Shown: positions 6,419 through 14,759, numbered from the stretch's first letter. The stretch is 21,677 bases of DNA from a virus (IMGVR_UViG_3300027763_002157:1-21677), one strand, 5' to 3'. The notes: generated by a model from the letters alone, not told the origin. Program-made: numbers and translations.

Positions 6419-9405
6419 TGGCACATACATATTATACACGATTAACATTAGTACACCCTCAGGCAGCAAGTTTATTGGATCCTAGAATGGGCGTAGTCAT
6501 TGCTGAAACAGCAACAACTGGTAGATTTATATTGTCAGATATGTCATGGGAAAGTGCAGTAAGTCCAAATGCACTTACAACTGTGGCATTCAATACCACT
6601 GGTGATTTAAAAATTATTGAACCTTTGGGCATGAGTTTATTTGATTATATTCGTGCCGCGGCCTTTGAAGTGGGCATAGAAAATCACATTGATTCTAGAT
6701 TCTTATTGGAAGTGGAAATATTAGCAGAAGACTTTCTTAGTGGCAAACAAGATAGTCCTTACAAATATATATGGCCCATTATGTTCATTGCCAGTGAAGT
6801 TAAAAGTAGTCTCACTGAGCGAGGCACAGAGTATAATATTAAATTTGCACATACTGGGGGTCATGCACAAACTGATCTGGTACAACCAATTAAAGAAACT
6901 ACAACCATTAAAGGTGTTAAAAATCTTAAAGAATATTTTGAAAAACTTCAGCAAACATTAGAAGAACGAGAATTTAAATATGCTGCCGCAAGACAAAAAG
7001 CAGGTGGCAAAGATGTACCAGGTGGCAAAAATCCTGCAAGTAAAGATGATTATCATGACGAGTATCACTTCATATTAGAACCGCGTTTGGAAGATCCTGG
7101 TTATGAACTTACAACTAAAGGTCCTGCGGATAAAGGTGTACAAGGTGCATGGGATATTAGAAATTTATTCACAACTAAAATTTGGAACATAACTACTCGT
7201 CCTGGAACAACCATCATGCAACAGATAACAAATGTCATGATGAGCTGTAAAAAGATTTCAGATTTATTGCCTGGTAGACCAAAACCTGCAACTGCTGATG
7301 CCAGCGGAAGCAGTGATCGTAGCACTAAAAATATGAAAGATATGTTGGGAACAGTTTATCAATTCTTTAGGGTAGAAACTTACAGCGTTTATAAATTGTA
7401 TGATTATATCAGAGGACGTTATGCAGTAAAGCATGTATTCTTAATATATTTGGCTGATCAGCCAAATATGTTTCAATATCCTGATGAAATAGATTTGTTA
7501 AACAGTTTAAGTAACAAAGATAAAGTTGAGCTAAAATTAAAATATTATATTCAAGAAGGTTTATTAGAAAAAATTTATTATCATAATTACACTGGTTTGA
7601 ACAGTGACATATTAAAAGTAGATCTACAGTTTAATCAAACTTATTCGTTGCCTACATTTGCACAAGTTTGGGCAGATTATGGAACCGCAGGTCCTGGTAT
7701 GATGAATATACAAAACTATAATAAACGTACCAGTGCATTTGTGCATAGAGATGATAAAGGTGTTAGGGTTGCTATTGCTGATTTAAGAGCTGCCAAGGCC
7801 AATAATCAACAAGCACTCAAAGACATGCAAGACGACAAAGGTAATTTAAAAGATATTACTTCTACTGGAGCACAAAAAATTCAACGTAGAAAAGACTATG
7901 AAGCGTTGCAAAAGAAAATAAAAGACATTGACAATGAATTAAAAAAACGAGAACAAGAATTAGCAACTATTAGTATTCCTGCTAAACAAGCAAACGCAAT
8001 TAATAGTAGAGCAGAATTATTAGATGCTCTTAAAGGAAGCTATGCCGAAGACATTGATTTTGTAGATATTTTAGAAAAACAACAAGCCATTGATTTCCCT
8101 AGTCTTCGTGCTAGAATGGAAATAAGTGCCATTGACGAATCCATAGAAACCATACATTCTGAAAATGAACGTCTCATGGAAAAGATTTTTGCAGTTCAAT
8201 TAAGCCCTAGAGATTTAATGGAATTAGAATTAGAAATCATTGCAGATCCTTATTGGCTGGGTGTTCCAAATGTTATTCTTCAAGGTAAAATAAATTTAGA
8301 TAAAATAAAATTTCCTGAAAAAACTTCAAAGGCAATTAAAGGCAAACTAAATGAAGTAATGCCTAAAATAGATCCTAGCTGGAATAATAAAACGCCAGTT
8401 TGGGGTAACTATGGTGTGGCGCAGAAATATGCAGGTAGTTCATTGATTTACTTTAACACTCAAGTACCTGACAACAAATTTGATAAAAACGATATGCTGA
8501 TATTCAATCCCAACGATCAAATTGTGGGTATATACATGGTTAAATTTGTAACTAATGAATTTAAAAACGGTTTATGGACACAAAAATTAAAAACAGTTAG
8601 AGATCCAACTATTCCCAGTTATGTGCTACCTCGAGGTGTAACTAATGAAATGGCATTCGAACAATATATGAATGATGTAATAGAAAGCCCAGTAAGAGCC
8701 ATTGACAAATTAAATGAGTTGAAAAAAGAAGCAGAAAAAGAAAGAGACAGAGAAAAGGGCACAGCCAACATGGCACCAGTTCCTGGTACAGAACCTCCTA
8801 AGAACACAAAGTTAAGTACTAAAATGAGTGATGCTTTATCAAAACAAAAAGAATTATTGGCTGCAGATCCTGCTCCACCTGTCAATGACCCGGTTGCGGC
8901 AGCAAAAGCATTGATGAAAGCGCCAGGTTCTACAATGAGTAAATATGAAGCATATGATATTGCTAAAGCCAAGTACATTGAGGAAGTCAATGCAAATGCG
9001 GCACACATGGAAAAAATAAACAAACAGGCCTACGATGAAGCAAATGTCACTAATGTTAAACCTTATGATGCTAAAACAATATCCAGTCTAGCTAGTACAC
9101 GCAGTGGCAACGGTGGATTGGAAGCATGGAAAACCAGTGCGGATTATAATGGTAATACATCAGTAAAAAATAATGCCGCATCAAGTAATAATCCCACTGG
9201 CATTGGCTACGACAATGAGTCTGACAAATATTATCGATATAGTAACTTTGAAGACGGCATGGCTGCTGCCAATGAATATTATAATTATGGCAATGCAGTT
9301 AAGCCAGTTGGCAATCAAGGATCAGACAGATTATTGTTACCAGCAGATGTTAAAGCAGATCAACAATTAGAATATATTAAAAATAAATTGAAAGGTGGCA
9401 AATAA
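6418..9405 (+). CDS. Large baseplate hub/structural protein (gp27-like ends, tentative)
   Basis: A 995-residue protein between the M23 peptidase and gp5. The N-terminus (1-170) is beta-rich, with SDMSWESAVSPNAL and SLFDYIRAAAFEVG segments that recur in marine T4-like phages. A second beta domain at about 605-735 has DPYWLGVP and VGIYMVKFVTNEFKNGLWTQKL, resembling the C-terminal barrel of gp27/gpD-type hub proteins. Between them is a charged helical, probably coiled-coil stretch (about 445-545). The C-terminal 250 residues are low complexity, Lys/Ala/Asn rich. In T4, gp27 binds the gp5 spike and forms the hub ring; the gene order here fits that. The hub assignment rests on position and weak fold-level resemblance. 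TAATG overlaps link both neighbours. Confidence 0.75.
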   Translation: MAHTYYTRLTLVHPQAASLLDPRMGVVIAETATTGRFILSDMSWESAVSPNALTTVAFNTTGDLKIIEPLGMSLFDYIRAAAFEVGIENHIDSRFLLEVEILAEDFLSGKQDSPYKYIWPIMFIASEVKSSLTERGTEYNIKFAHTGGHAQTDLVQPIKETTTIKGVKNLKEYFEKLQQTLEEREFKYAAARQKAGGKDVPGGKNPASKDDYHDEYHFILEPRLEDPGYELTTKGPADKGVQGAWDIRNLFTTKIWNITTRPGTTIMQQITNVMMSCKKISDLLPGRPKPATADASGSSDRSTKNMKDMLGTVYQFFRVETYSVYKLYDYIRGRYAVKHVFLIYLADQPNMFQYPDEIDLLNSLSNKDKVELKLKYYIQEGLLEKIYYHNYTGLNSDILKVDLQFNQTYSLPTFAQVWADYGTAGPGMMNIQNYNKRTSAFVHRDDKGVRVAIADLRAAKANNQQALKDMQDDKGNLKDITSTGAQKIQRRKDYEALQKKIKDIDNELKKREQELATISIPAKQANAINSRAELLDALKGSYAEDIDFVDILEKQQAIDFPSLRARMEISAIDESIETIHSENERLMEKIFAVQLSPRDLMELELEIIADPYWLGVPNVILQGKINLDKIKFPEKTSKAIKGKLNEVMPKIDPSWNNKTPVWGNYGVAQKYAGSSLIYFNTQVPDNKFDKNDMLIFNPNDQIVGIYMVKFVTNEFKNGLWTQKLKTVRDPTIPSYVLPRGVTNEMAFEQYMNDVIESPVRAIDKLNELKKEAEKERDREKGTANMAPVPGTEPPKNTKLSTKMSDALSKQKELLAADPAPPVNDPVAAAKALMKAPGSTMSKYEAYDIAKAKYIEEVNANAAHMEKINKQAYDEANVTNVKPYDAKTISSLASTRSGNGGLEAWKTSADYNGNTSVKNNAASSNNPTGIGYDNESDKYYRYSNFEDGMAAANEYYNYGNAVKPVGNQGSDRLLLPADVKADQQLEYIKNKLKGGK

Positions 9406-10910
9406 TGGGCAGCGGTAATATTGCAAATCCTTATGGTAATGCCAGGACTCCCAAGAGCTATAATGAAAATGCCAATAACAACGGCAAGGCTAGAAGTCCT
9501 GGTGTATATGTCGGTATAGTGAAAAAGAACAATGATCCACAAAACATGGGTCGTTTAGAAGTCTATATAAAAGAGTTTGGTGGAGATCCACAGTTAGAAA
9601 AATCTTGGATAACTGTAAGCTACGCAAGTCCGTTTGCCGGTTCAACTAGTATATTTGATCAAGGTGCAAACGTCACTGAATATGAAGATACAATGAAAAG
9701 TTATGGCTTTTGGGCAGTCCCTCCAGATTTAGACGCACAAGTTCTTGTAGCTTTTAATGCAGGTAAGGTAACTGACGGGTATTGGTTTGCATGTTTATAT
9801 CAACGAGGAACACAGGTTAGTGTACCAGGTATACCTTCTAAAAATACACACGGTGGTAAAAACAAACCAGCAGCTCCAAAAAATAAACGAGACTCAAATC
9901 CAGATTTAGAAAAATATGTAGAGCATAAGCCCATGAGCAATGCGCTAAAAAAACAAGGTTTGGAAAAAGATTTATTAAGAGGATTGACCAGTAGCAGTGC
10001 AACCAGAGAAACTCCCAGCAAAGTAGTGGGCATACTAACTCCAGGGCAACATCAATTTGTCATGGATGATGGCGATAAGGATGGTAATAATAAACTGATC
10101 AGACTTCGAACTACCAACGGCACACAATTATTATTAGACGATGCTGGTGGGCACATTTATTTAATTACTAAGAATGGTGAAAACTGGGTTGAACTCAGCA
10201 ATGATGGGGCGATTCACATATATGGTGGCAACGATATAAACATAAGAAGTAAAAGTAATATTAACTTATACGCAGATAATGATGTTAACATAGAAGCAGG
10301 CAGAACTATTAACATGAATGCCAAAGAAGGTAATTTACAAATTCAAGCCGCAGGTGATCTTAATTCAACAGTTCAAGGTAGTACTAGACTCACCAGCGTA
10401 CTCAGTAGTCACATATACAGCGGTACAGCACACTATGAAACAGCAAATGTTATTCATATGAATGGTCCGGATGCTGAATTGGCAGCGGCAATTCAACAGT
10501 ATAAACTAGCGGTGAATCAAGGAGTAACTGAAAGTATATGTAGTGTGGTTCCAGAGCGTGAACCGTGGTCTGGTCACAGTGGTGCAATCAACCCAGTTGG
10601 TCCAGGTAATCAACAAATGAAAACAGATCCCAAACCCAACGAGACTCCTAGAAAACCAGAAGAAAAAGAACAGGGCGCACCTATTAGTACTCCTAGTGAA
10701 AAACAAGATGAAGTTGATTTAGCAGATGCCACTGCCAGCGACAAAGCCATTGGTGCAATTAAGAAAAGCAATGGATATAATCCAGTAAATACAAATGATG
10801 CAGGCACACAAAGTGGAGGCTATGGCAGTGATATGATTAATAATTCAACAAACACAACTGATAACATTACATTACCTACCGGTGATGTTGTTGGCACAAG
10901 ATTAGGTTAA
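9405..10910 (+). CDS. gp5: gp5-like baseplate hub/spike protein lacking the lysozyme domain
   Basis: A 501-residue spike protein. An OB-fold domain occupies about 33-131 (SPGVYVGIVKKNNDPQNMGRLEVYI and the later GYWFACLYQ), as in gp5 and VgrG. After a linker, residues 229-350 form repeats of the trimeric beta-helix type (GGNDINIRSKSNINLYA-DNDVNIEAGRTINM), the membrane-piercing needle. The T4 gp5 lysozyme domain that sits between these two parts is absent; the linker (about 145-225) is Lys/Pro/Ser rich with no EGxxLxxY or TxGxGH motif. The C-terminal 120 residues are disordered-looking. Lysis of the cell wall is probably supplied by the M23 peptidase encoded two genes upstream. Its start overlaps the previous stop (TAATG). 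Confidence 0.9.
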   Translation: MGSGNIANPYGNARTPKSYNENANNNGKARSPGVYVGIVKKNNDPQNMGRLEVYIKEFGGDPQLEKSWITVSYASPFAGSTSIFDQGANVTEYEDTMKSYGFWAVPPDLDAQVLVAFNAGKVTDGYWFACLYQRGTQVSVPGIPSKNTHGGKNKPAAPKNKRDSNPDLEKYVEHKPMSNALKKQGLEKDLLRGLTSSSATRETPSKVVGILTPGQHQFVMDDGDKDGNNKLIRLRTTNGTQLLLDDAGGHIYLITKNGENWVELSNDGAIHIYGGNDINIRSKSNINLYADNDVNIEAGRTINMNAKEGNLQIQAAGDLNSTVQGSTRLTSVLSSHIYSGTAHYETANVIHMNGPDAELAAAIQQYKLAVNQGVTESICSVVPEREPWSGHSGAINPVGPGNQQMKTDPKPNETPRKPEEKEQGAPISTPSEKQDEVDLADATASDKAIGAIKKSNGYNPVNTNDAGTQSGGYGSDMINNSTNTTDNITLPTGDVVGTRLG

Positions 10911-10911
10911 T

Positions 10912-11640
10912 ATGGCAACAGAAATGTCTACTTTTTTATCTGCGGCGACATTTGAAGAGTTTGATAAAAAACTTGGAGAAGCTGCCGCGGCAACTGCGGC
11001 ACTGAGTAAAGGCGTTGCGGATATTCCAGGTTTGACTGGAACAACTGTTACTGAAAAAAATCTCATTAATAATTTAACTAATGGTATTAGTCCTGCACAG
11101 GCTAATAATATGTTGGCAAAGGATATTGTTAGTAATGAAGCATCTGTGAAGAAAACTTTGGCTTCTACAGGCGTGACCAAAATTCCACAAAATGTTTTTG
11201 ACGGGTTGGTTAGTTTTCAAAATCAAGTTGGCGATATAAGCTATGCATATATTGGTGGCAGTAAAATAGATCTAACAGGTTTATATCAAAATGGTGAATG
11301 GGATAAAGCGGCAAGTTTTATTGCCGCTGATGAAAGAGATCGTCCTAGAAGAATACGAGAAGCATTGATGATAGTCAGTAACGACTATGGCCCTGATGTT
11401 GACGAGGTATCAATTATTAGGCAGGGATTAGACAATGCCAATGAGCTAATAGCCAAAAGCAAGTTAAACGAACAAACAGGTGATCCTGCCACGGATCAAC
11501 AAGTATTGGCAGCCGCCACAAATTATATTAAAGAAACTGGTAAGACTGTGCCTAATCAAAGTTTTGCTATTAGTTTGGCTGCAGATAACAATGAATTACA
11601 AGAGCTGGTCAATCAAACTGCTGGCCCTTGGCCATATTAA
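10912..11640 (+). CDS. Degenerate GH24 (T4 lysozyme-like) domain protein, probably inactive
   Basis: A 242-residue protein. Residues about 58-155 match the C-terminal lobe of GH24 lysozymes: GISPAQANNMLAKDI aligns with T4 lysozyme GVITKDEAEKLFNQDV, NVFDGLVSFQNQVGD with the central SLDAVRRAALINMVFQMGE helix, and GEWDKAASFIA plus RPRRIREALM with KRWDEAAVNLA plus PNRAKRVIT. The N-terminal catalytic part (the EGxxLxxY Glu and the TxGxGH strand) is missing: residues 1-57 are an Ala-rich helix without a suitable Glu/Asp/Thr set. It therefore looks like a non-enzymatic structural relic. It follows gp5 by one base. T4 carries a GH24 domain inside gp5, so this may be that module, detached. The alignment is by eye. 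Confidence 0.7.
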   Translation: MATEMSTFLSAATFEEFDKKLGEAAAATAALSKGVADIPGLTGTTVTEKNLINNLTNGISPAQANNMLAKDIVSNEASVKKTLASTGVTKIPQNVFDGLVSFQNQVGDISYAYIGGSKIDLTGLYQNGEWDKAASFIAADERDRPRRIREALMIVSNDYGPDVDEVSIIRQGLDNANELIAKSKLNEQTGDPATDQQVLAAATNYIKETGKTVPNQSFAISLAADNNELQELVNQTAGPWPY

Positions 11641-11642
11641 AA

Positions 11643-12011
11643 TCAGCGTTTTAGAAAAGGTGTTAGTTCAGGACTAGTCCAACCTTCTGGTTTAAGAACT
11701 TTGCCATCTTCACGTTTTCGAACTTTGCCGGTTGTTGGATCAATTTTAGCAAAGTTGGTTCGCATAACTTCTTTCCATGCACCTTCGCCATCAAAACCTG
11801 CACTATGAATGGCACCAATAGTAACAACTAAAATATCAATTAGTGCATCTAGTTGTTCAACTAAGTCATTGGCAGCAACTGCTTCTTTAAGTTCTGTGTG
11901 TTCTTCTTCAATGAGATTCAAATACATTTTGTATTGAGAAATAGAATACGCATCGACTTTTTGGTCACATGCAGTCATAAATCGTTCTTGATCTTTAAAA
12001 GGGTTTGTCAT
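11643..12011 (-). CDS. MazG-like all-alpha NTP pyrophosphohydrolase
   Basis: A 122-residue protein with the metal-binding pattern of all-alpha NTP pyrophosphohydrolases: EEHTE (36-40) followed by EQLDALIDILV (52-62), which supplies the E-xx-D and second Asp ligands. A conserved C-terminal region has FAKIDPTTGKVRKREDGKVLKPEGW, as in phage and bacterial phosphoribosyl-ATP pyrophosphohydrolase-like proteins. MazG-like enzymes remove pyrophosphate from NTPs or dNTPs; in phages they may alter nucleotide pools or alarmone levels. The frame is open further upstream, but the ATG at 12011 overlaps the previous gene's stop (ATGA), so I chose it. It is the last gene of its operon and converges with the baseplate operon with two bases between stops. 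Confidence 0.85.
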   Translation of the reverse strand: MTNPFKDQERFMTACDQKVDAYSISQYKMYLNLIEEEHTELKEAVAANDLVEQLDALIDILVVTIGAIHSAGFDGEGAWKEVMRTNFAKIDPTTGKVRKREDGKVLKPEGWTSPELTPFLKR

Positions 12012-12244
12012 CTTGTTAGTTCTTCCATAAAAGCTTCGTGTATAGGCTGATGTGATACAGCTTTTAACCATCCATTGTTAATGCATTCGGCGATGATTAA
12101 CTTATATTCTCTGGGACATTTATTATCGATTTGAAATCCTGCTCTTGGCACAAGGCTAATACCATCAGGACAAAAATGAAAATCGTTCATTCCTGAATGC
12201 CAAGTTTTAAATGTAATTTTAGGTGTTGAATAAGTAATTGTCAT
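12008..12244 (-). CDS. Conserved-looking phage protein of unknown function
   Basis: A 78-residue protein, not recognised. It has a beta-like first half (MTITYSTPKITFKTW, FCPDGISLVPRAGFQID) and a helical second half (REYKLIIAECINNGWLKAV). Two cysteines in the first half and one in the helix do not form a clear metal site. ATGA overlaps with both neighbours (12241-12244 and 12008-12011) show it is a translated member of the operon. No function can be assigned from sequence. Confidence 0.75.
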   Translation of the reverse strand: MTITYSTPKITFKTWHSGMNDFHFCPDGISLVPRAGFQIDNKCPREYKLIIAECINNGWLKAVSHQPIHEAFMEELTR

Positions 12245-12477
12245 TTTTTAAGATTTTCCATGACTAGTTGTTCGGCATCCTGCTGTCTGCGTTGTTTGTC
12301 GAGTTCAACTGCTTTGATAAACATCATATCAACCAGTTCTGCCATGAGCTTTTTACCAGGAGATTCTAAATGTGAATATCGGGAATCAATATGACTGACA
12401 TAAGATTGTTCTCGGTTTCTAATCGCAGCCATCAACTGTGCGGCAAGTACCGATCCAATTTCGCTTTCAGTAAGCAT
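12241..12477 (-). CDS. Small helical phage protein of unknown function
   Basis: A 78-residue mostly helical protein beginning MLTESEIGSVLAAQLMAAIRNRE and ending in a Gln/Arg/Lys-rich helix. The reading frame is open upstream to 12708, but that stretch overlaps the 104-residue gene in another frame and reads like non-coding sequence. The ATG at 12477 has AAGGA seven bases upstream and lies four bases after the preceding stop, so it is the real start. No domain is recognised. It is coupled to the next gene by an ATGA overlap. Confidence 0.75.
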   Translation of the reverse strand: MLTESEIGSVLAAQLMAAIRNREQSYVSHIDSRYSHLESPGKKLMAELVDMMFIKAVELDKQRRQQDAEQLVMENLKK

Positions 12478-12481
12478 AATA

Positions 12482-12796
12482 TTATCCTTTTTTAAGTGCT
12501 TCGAGGAACGCAATCTTTCCAAGTTCAGCTCCAAAGTCCTCGTCACTGCCAATAATATGTAAGCTCGTATAGTGACGATCCGTTCTTTGATCGTAGTGAC
12601 TAATTTCAACAATTTTGCCTCCTGAAGCATTGTAAACTGTAAATCGTAAAGGCTCGTTTTCACTGCCCAGTGTTTGACTGTGATGGACACGACTGCTAAT
12701 CGTAGCATTCATTTTTCTATCAGAATAAGAGTCAGGTTGAGTACTTTCTGAAGAAAAGATAAAGTTGTGTAATTTATTTCGTAGCCAATTTTTCAT
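12482..12796 (-). CDS. Conserved T4-like marine phage protein, unknown function
   Basis: A 104-residue protein starting MKNWLRNKLHNFIF, a basic amphipathic N-terminus, followed by a conserved beta-rich part (LRFTVYNASGGKIVEISHYD, 50-69) and a short C-terminal helix with GSDEDFGAELGKIAFLEAL. I recall similar small proteins in T4-like cyanophages without an assigned function. It has no catalytic motif. Its start overlaps the previous stop (ATGA at 12793-12796), so translation is probably coupled. Confidence 0.78.
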   Translation of the reverse strand: MKNWLRNKLHNFIFSSESTQPDSYSDRKMNATISSRVHHSQTLGSENEPLRFTVYNASGGKIVEISHYDQRTDRHYTSLHIIGSDEDFGAELGKIAFLEALKKG

Positions 12797-12996
12797 AAAA
12801 CTCTTCCGGTAACTTCGTAGATTAGAGTATCTAGTTCACTTTGGTAATCTTGTCCTAGTCTACGTTTTTCATAGATAGTAGTAACTAAACTAGAATTATT
12901 GAAACCACCGATAACTTCTCCACGAAGTTCAAGTTCTTCAACTAAGTCGTCTGTGTCAAAATCTGATAGATCAACATCAACTGTAACATAAGTCAT
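12793..12996 (-). CDS. Small acidic phage protein, unknown function
   Basis: A 67-residue acidic protein with DVDLSDFDTDDLVEELELRG at 7-26 and a C-terminal helix (RRLGQDYQSELDTLIYEVTGRVL). The SDFDTDDLVEEL pattern recurs in small proteins of T4-like phages; function is unknown. It overlaps both neighbours through ATGA junctions, supporting real translation. The high acidity could suit a protein-binding or DNA-mimic role, but nothing here shows that. Confidence 0.75.
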   Translation of the reverse strand: MTYVTVDVDLSDFDTDDLVEELELRGEVIGGFNNSSLVTTIYEKRRLGQDYQSELDTLIYEVTGRVL

Positions 12997-13208
12997 AAGT
13001 ATTCCTCGTAGATTTTTTTAGCAATTTCGCTGGCAACACATTGAGCACGATCTAAATCGTGTGTAGTGTGAGTGCATCTGTTATAAGTTTTTGGATCAGC
13101 CATAATTTGCATAATGTCTTCTACAATTAATTTTGCAAATAAATCGTGATCAAAATTTGAGTAAGGGTTATAGCATTTAAGTGCTAGTTCTTTAATCTTT
13201 GTATTCAT
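12993..13208 (-). CDS. Small phage protein, MN-IKELA type, unknown function
   Basis: A 71-residue protein beginning MNTKIKELALKCYN and continuing FDHDLFAKLIVEDIM. Proteins with this N-terminal pattern (MNxxIKELAxxA, then FAELIVxEC) are common in T4-like phages, sometimes in several copies, with no known function. It is the first gene after an internal sigma70 promoter (13238-13265) and has AAGG eight bases before the ATG. It overlaps the end of the preceding gene by 17 bases, so it may be both read-through and independently transcribed. Confidence 0.75.
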   Translation of the reverse strand: MNTKIKELALKCYNPYSNFDHDLFAKLIVEDIMQIMADPKTYNRCTHTTHDLDRAQCVASEIAKKIYEEYL

Positions 13209-13443
13209 GTAAAGCCTTGATATCTTCGTGTTTTACTATTATAACATGATATACTTGCTTGTCAAACTTAATTGGCAAATCTAAATGCACACTAATCCGA
13301 GGACCTTCTATATGATTAATCACAGTATCGTTGCCAACCGTTCCAATAAATGGAATTTTATTCCAATAGCCAAATACTCTATCACCAATATACCATGTTG
13401 GCTTATATCCAATTCTTTCAAAGTAGTCAGTTTGATTGCCCAT
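13192..13443 (-). CDS. Conserved phage protein, unknown function
   Basis: An 83-residue, beta-rich protein: YFERIGYKPTWYIGDRVFGYWNKIPFIGTVGNDT followed by GPRISVHLDLPI and VIIVKHEDIK. The GDRVFG-WNKIPFIGTVG segment looks like a small SH3-like or KOW-like barrel, and closely similar proteins occur in T4-like cyanophages as hypotheticals. Its start shares bases with the DNA ligase stop (TAATG at 13441-13445) with GGGGAG ten bases upstream. It contains the promoter for the next gene within its coding sequence. Confidence 0.78.
   Translation of the reverse strand: MGNQTDYFERIGYKPTWYIGDRVFGYWNKIPFIGTVGNDTVINHIEGPRISVHLDLPIKFDKQVYHVIIVKHEDIKALHEYKD
13238..13265 (-). promoter_or_regulatory. Internal sigma70-type promoter (P13208)
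   Basis: Minus-strand TTGACA at 13260-13265, 16-bp spacer, TATAAT at 13238-13243 with extended -10 TGT. It lies within the 83-residue gene and would start near 13231, giving a 23-base leader with an AAGG before the ATG at 13208. It would add transcription of the small-gene/MazG operon beyond read-through from ligase. Confidence 0.65.
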
Positions 13444-14759
13444 TACAATTTCTCCCCTGCTTCAAAACCTCGGAAACGTAAAAATCTAGGAAAACGCAGA
13501 CTATATGTACCATCTTGATTTTGTGTAATAGCATCTGCTCTTACTTCAACCACTGTTCCAAACAGTGAATTACGATTAGTCCAAAAGTTGCTCCTATCGA
13601 GATCACTAAAACCGCTACCGCAATTGACTTCAATATATCGCCCTCCATCGTCTCCGGCGCAGATAAGTGCGCCCAATCGTCCTTCATTTCTTCCTGTTCC
13701 TTCTTCGACACCTTGTACCTCCAAACTTACTTCAATAAAAGGCTTTAGTTTCAACCAAGCATGACTTCGCTTGCATTCATAAGGAGCCAAAGGATCCTTA
13801 ATCATAATGCCTTCATAGCCGCCTTCGATGGCCAGTGCATTAATTTCTTTATATTTTTGTTGACCTGATTCAGAGTCCAAATCAACTAGTTCTTGACCCA
13901 CCATTGTTACATTAGGCAAAGAGTTTTGATGATGAAGCATGAACTCTTTTAAATGATTGCTACGAAATTCTTGGGTAGCGTTCCAGGTTCCTTGTTCAAA
14001 ATGAACCAATGGAATACAATCAAACAAATGTAGAATTGCATCTTCTGCATTAACATCGCTTTTACGATGTACTTGTTTCATCAAATCTTGGAAACTGCTT
14101 GACATAATCTCACCATCAAAGACCCAAGGCTCTAACAGCGTATCTGTGATAGATTTAAACTGCTCTGCTATGTGAGGAAAGTTAACAAGCTCTTTACCAT
14201 TGCGACTAAACATGTTGACGCGACCATCAGGGTACACTATAGTGATAACACGAACACCATCAAGTTTAACCTCGATAAGTCTAGATCCTCGGACCTTAGC
14301 TTCATGATTAGCACTATCATGGGCAAGCTGACAGCCAAAAACTGGAATAGCATAGTCAGTATATTTCTTCTCCACAACCTTGTTGATTGTTTTTTCACTG
14401 ACACCACAGCGTAGATCTTTGATAAGGATGCGACGATACCAACCATTCCATTGTGCATTAGTACAGTTTGACATTAACTGATCAATGGTACTCCGAGCAA
14501 GGTTACCAGTGATACTGCGATTAACAAAACCAGTGATGATAAGTGTAAATGAGTCCCAATCAACACCAGGGCCATCAGGCCCACTGCGTTCTGGAACTTG
14601 TTTAATACCAAATGTAATGGTGCTGTCTAAGGCAAGACGACAGCCTTCAAAAAATTCATCATTGCCTGCTTCAGCTTGGGCAAGGATAATTTGTTCTTTG
14701 TTAGTGCGAAGATTGTGATCTTCTAAACTGCTGATAACATAATAGCAAGGATCAAACAT
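13443..14759 (-). CDS. gp30: ATP-dependent DNA ligase (T4 gp30-like)
   Basis: A 438-residue ATP-dependent ligase. Motif I is EVKLDGVR with the AMP-accepting lysine at 165. Motif III appears as FDGEIMSS, motif IV as YEGIMIKDP and motif V as WLKLKP. The first 150 residues form a helical N-terminal DNA-binding domain and the C-terminus has the OB-fold (motif region FPRFLRFRGFE). It seals nicks during replication, recombination and repair, and is slightly shorter than T4 ligase (487 residues). A GGAG lies six bases before the ATG. The promoter upstream is nested in a terminator (14775-14818), giving this gene its own controlled start. It heads a minus-strand operon with seven genes. Confidence 0.95.
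   Translation of the reverse strand: MFDPCYYVISSLEDHNLRTNKEQIILAQAEAGNDEFFEGCRLALDSTITFGIKQVPERSGPDGPGVDWDSFTLIITGFVNRSITGNLARSTIDQLMSNCTNAQWNGWYRRILIKDLRCGVSEKTINKVVEKKYTDYAIPVFGCQLAHDSANHEAKVRGSRLIEVKLDGVRVITIVYPDGRVNMFSRNGKELVNFPHIAEQFKSITDTLLEPWVFDGEIMSSSFQDLMKQVHRKSDVNAEDAILHLFDCIPLVHFEQGTWNATQEFRSNHLKEFMLHHQNSLPNVTMVGQELVDLDSESGQQKYKEINALAIEGGYEGIMIKDPLAPYECKRSHAWLKLKPFIEVSLEVQGVEEGTGRNEGRLGALICAGDDGGRYIEVNCGSGFSDLDRSNFWTNRNSLFGTVVEVRADAITQNQDGTYSLRFPRFLRFRGFEAGEKL

Noticed and set aside
8619-9023. 134-residue minus-strand open frame within the hub gene
   Set aside because: It is a shadow of the low-complexity plus-strand gene, with no start signal and no recognisable domain.
11624-11634. 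GGCC-CTT-GGCC palindrome at the convergent junction as a terminator
   Set aside because: Only four base pairs with a three-base loop, inside coding sequence and without a T-run.
12012-12071. Longer MazG-like start at 12071
   Set aside because: The 20 extra residues overlap the preceding gene and are not family-like; ATG 12011 forms an ATGA junction.
12478-12708. Longer reading of the 12241-12477 gene back to 12708
   Set aside because: It lies antiparallel in frame to nothing but overlaps another gene on the same strand throughout; the ATG at 12477 has a good AAGGA and follows the preceding stop by four bases.
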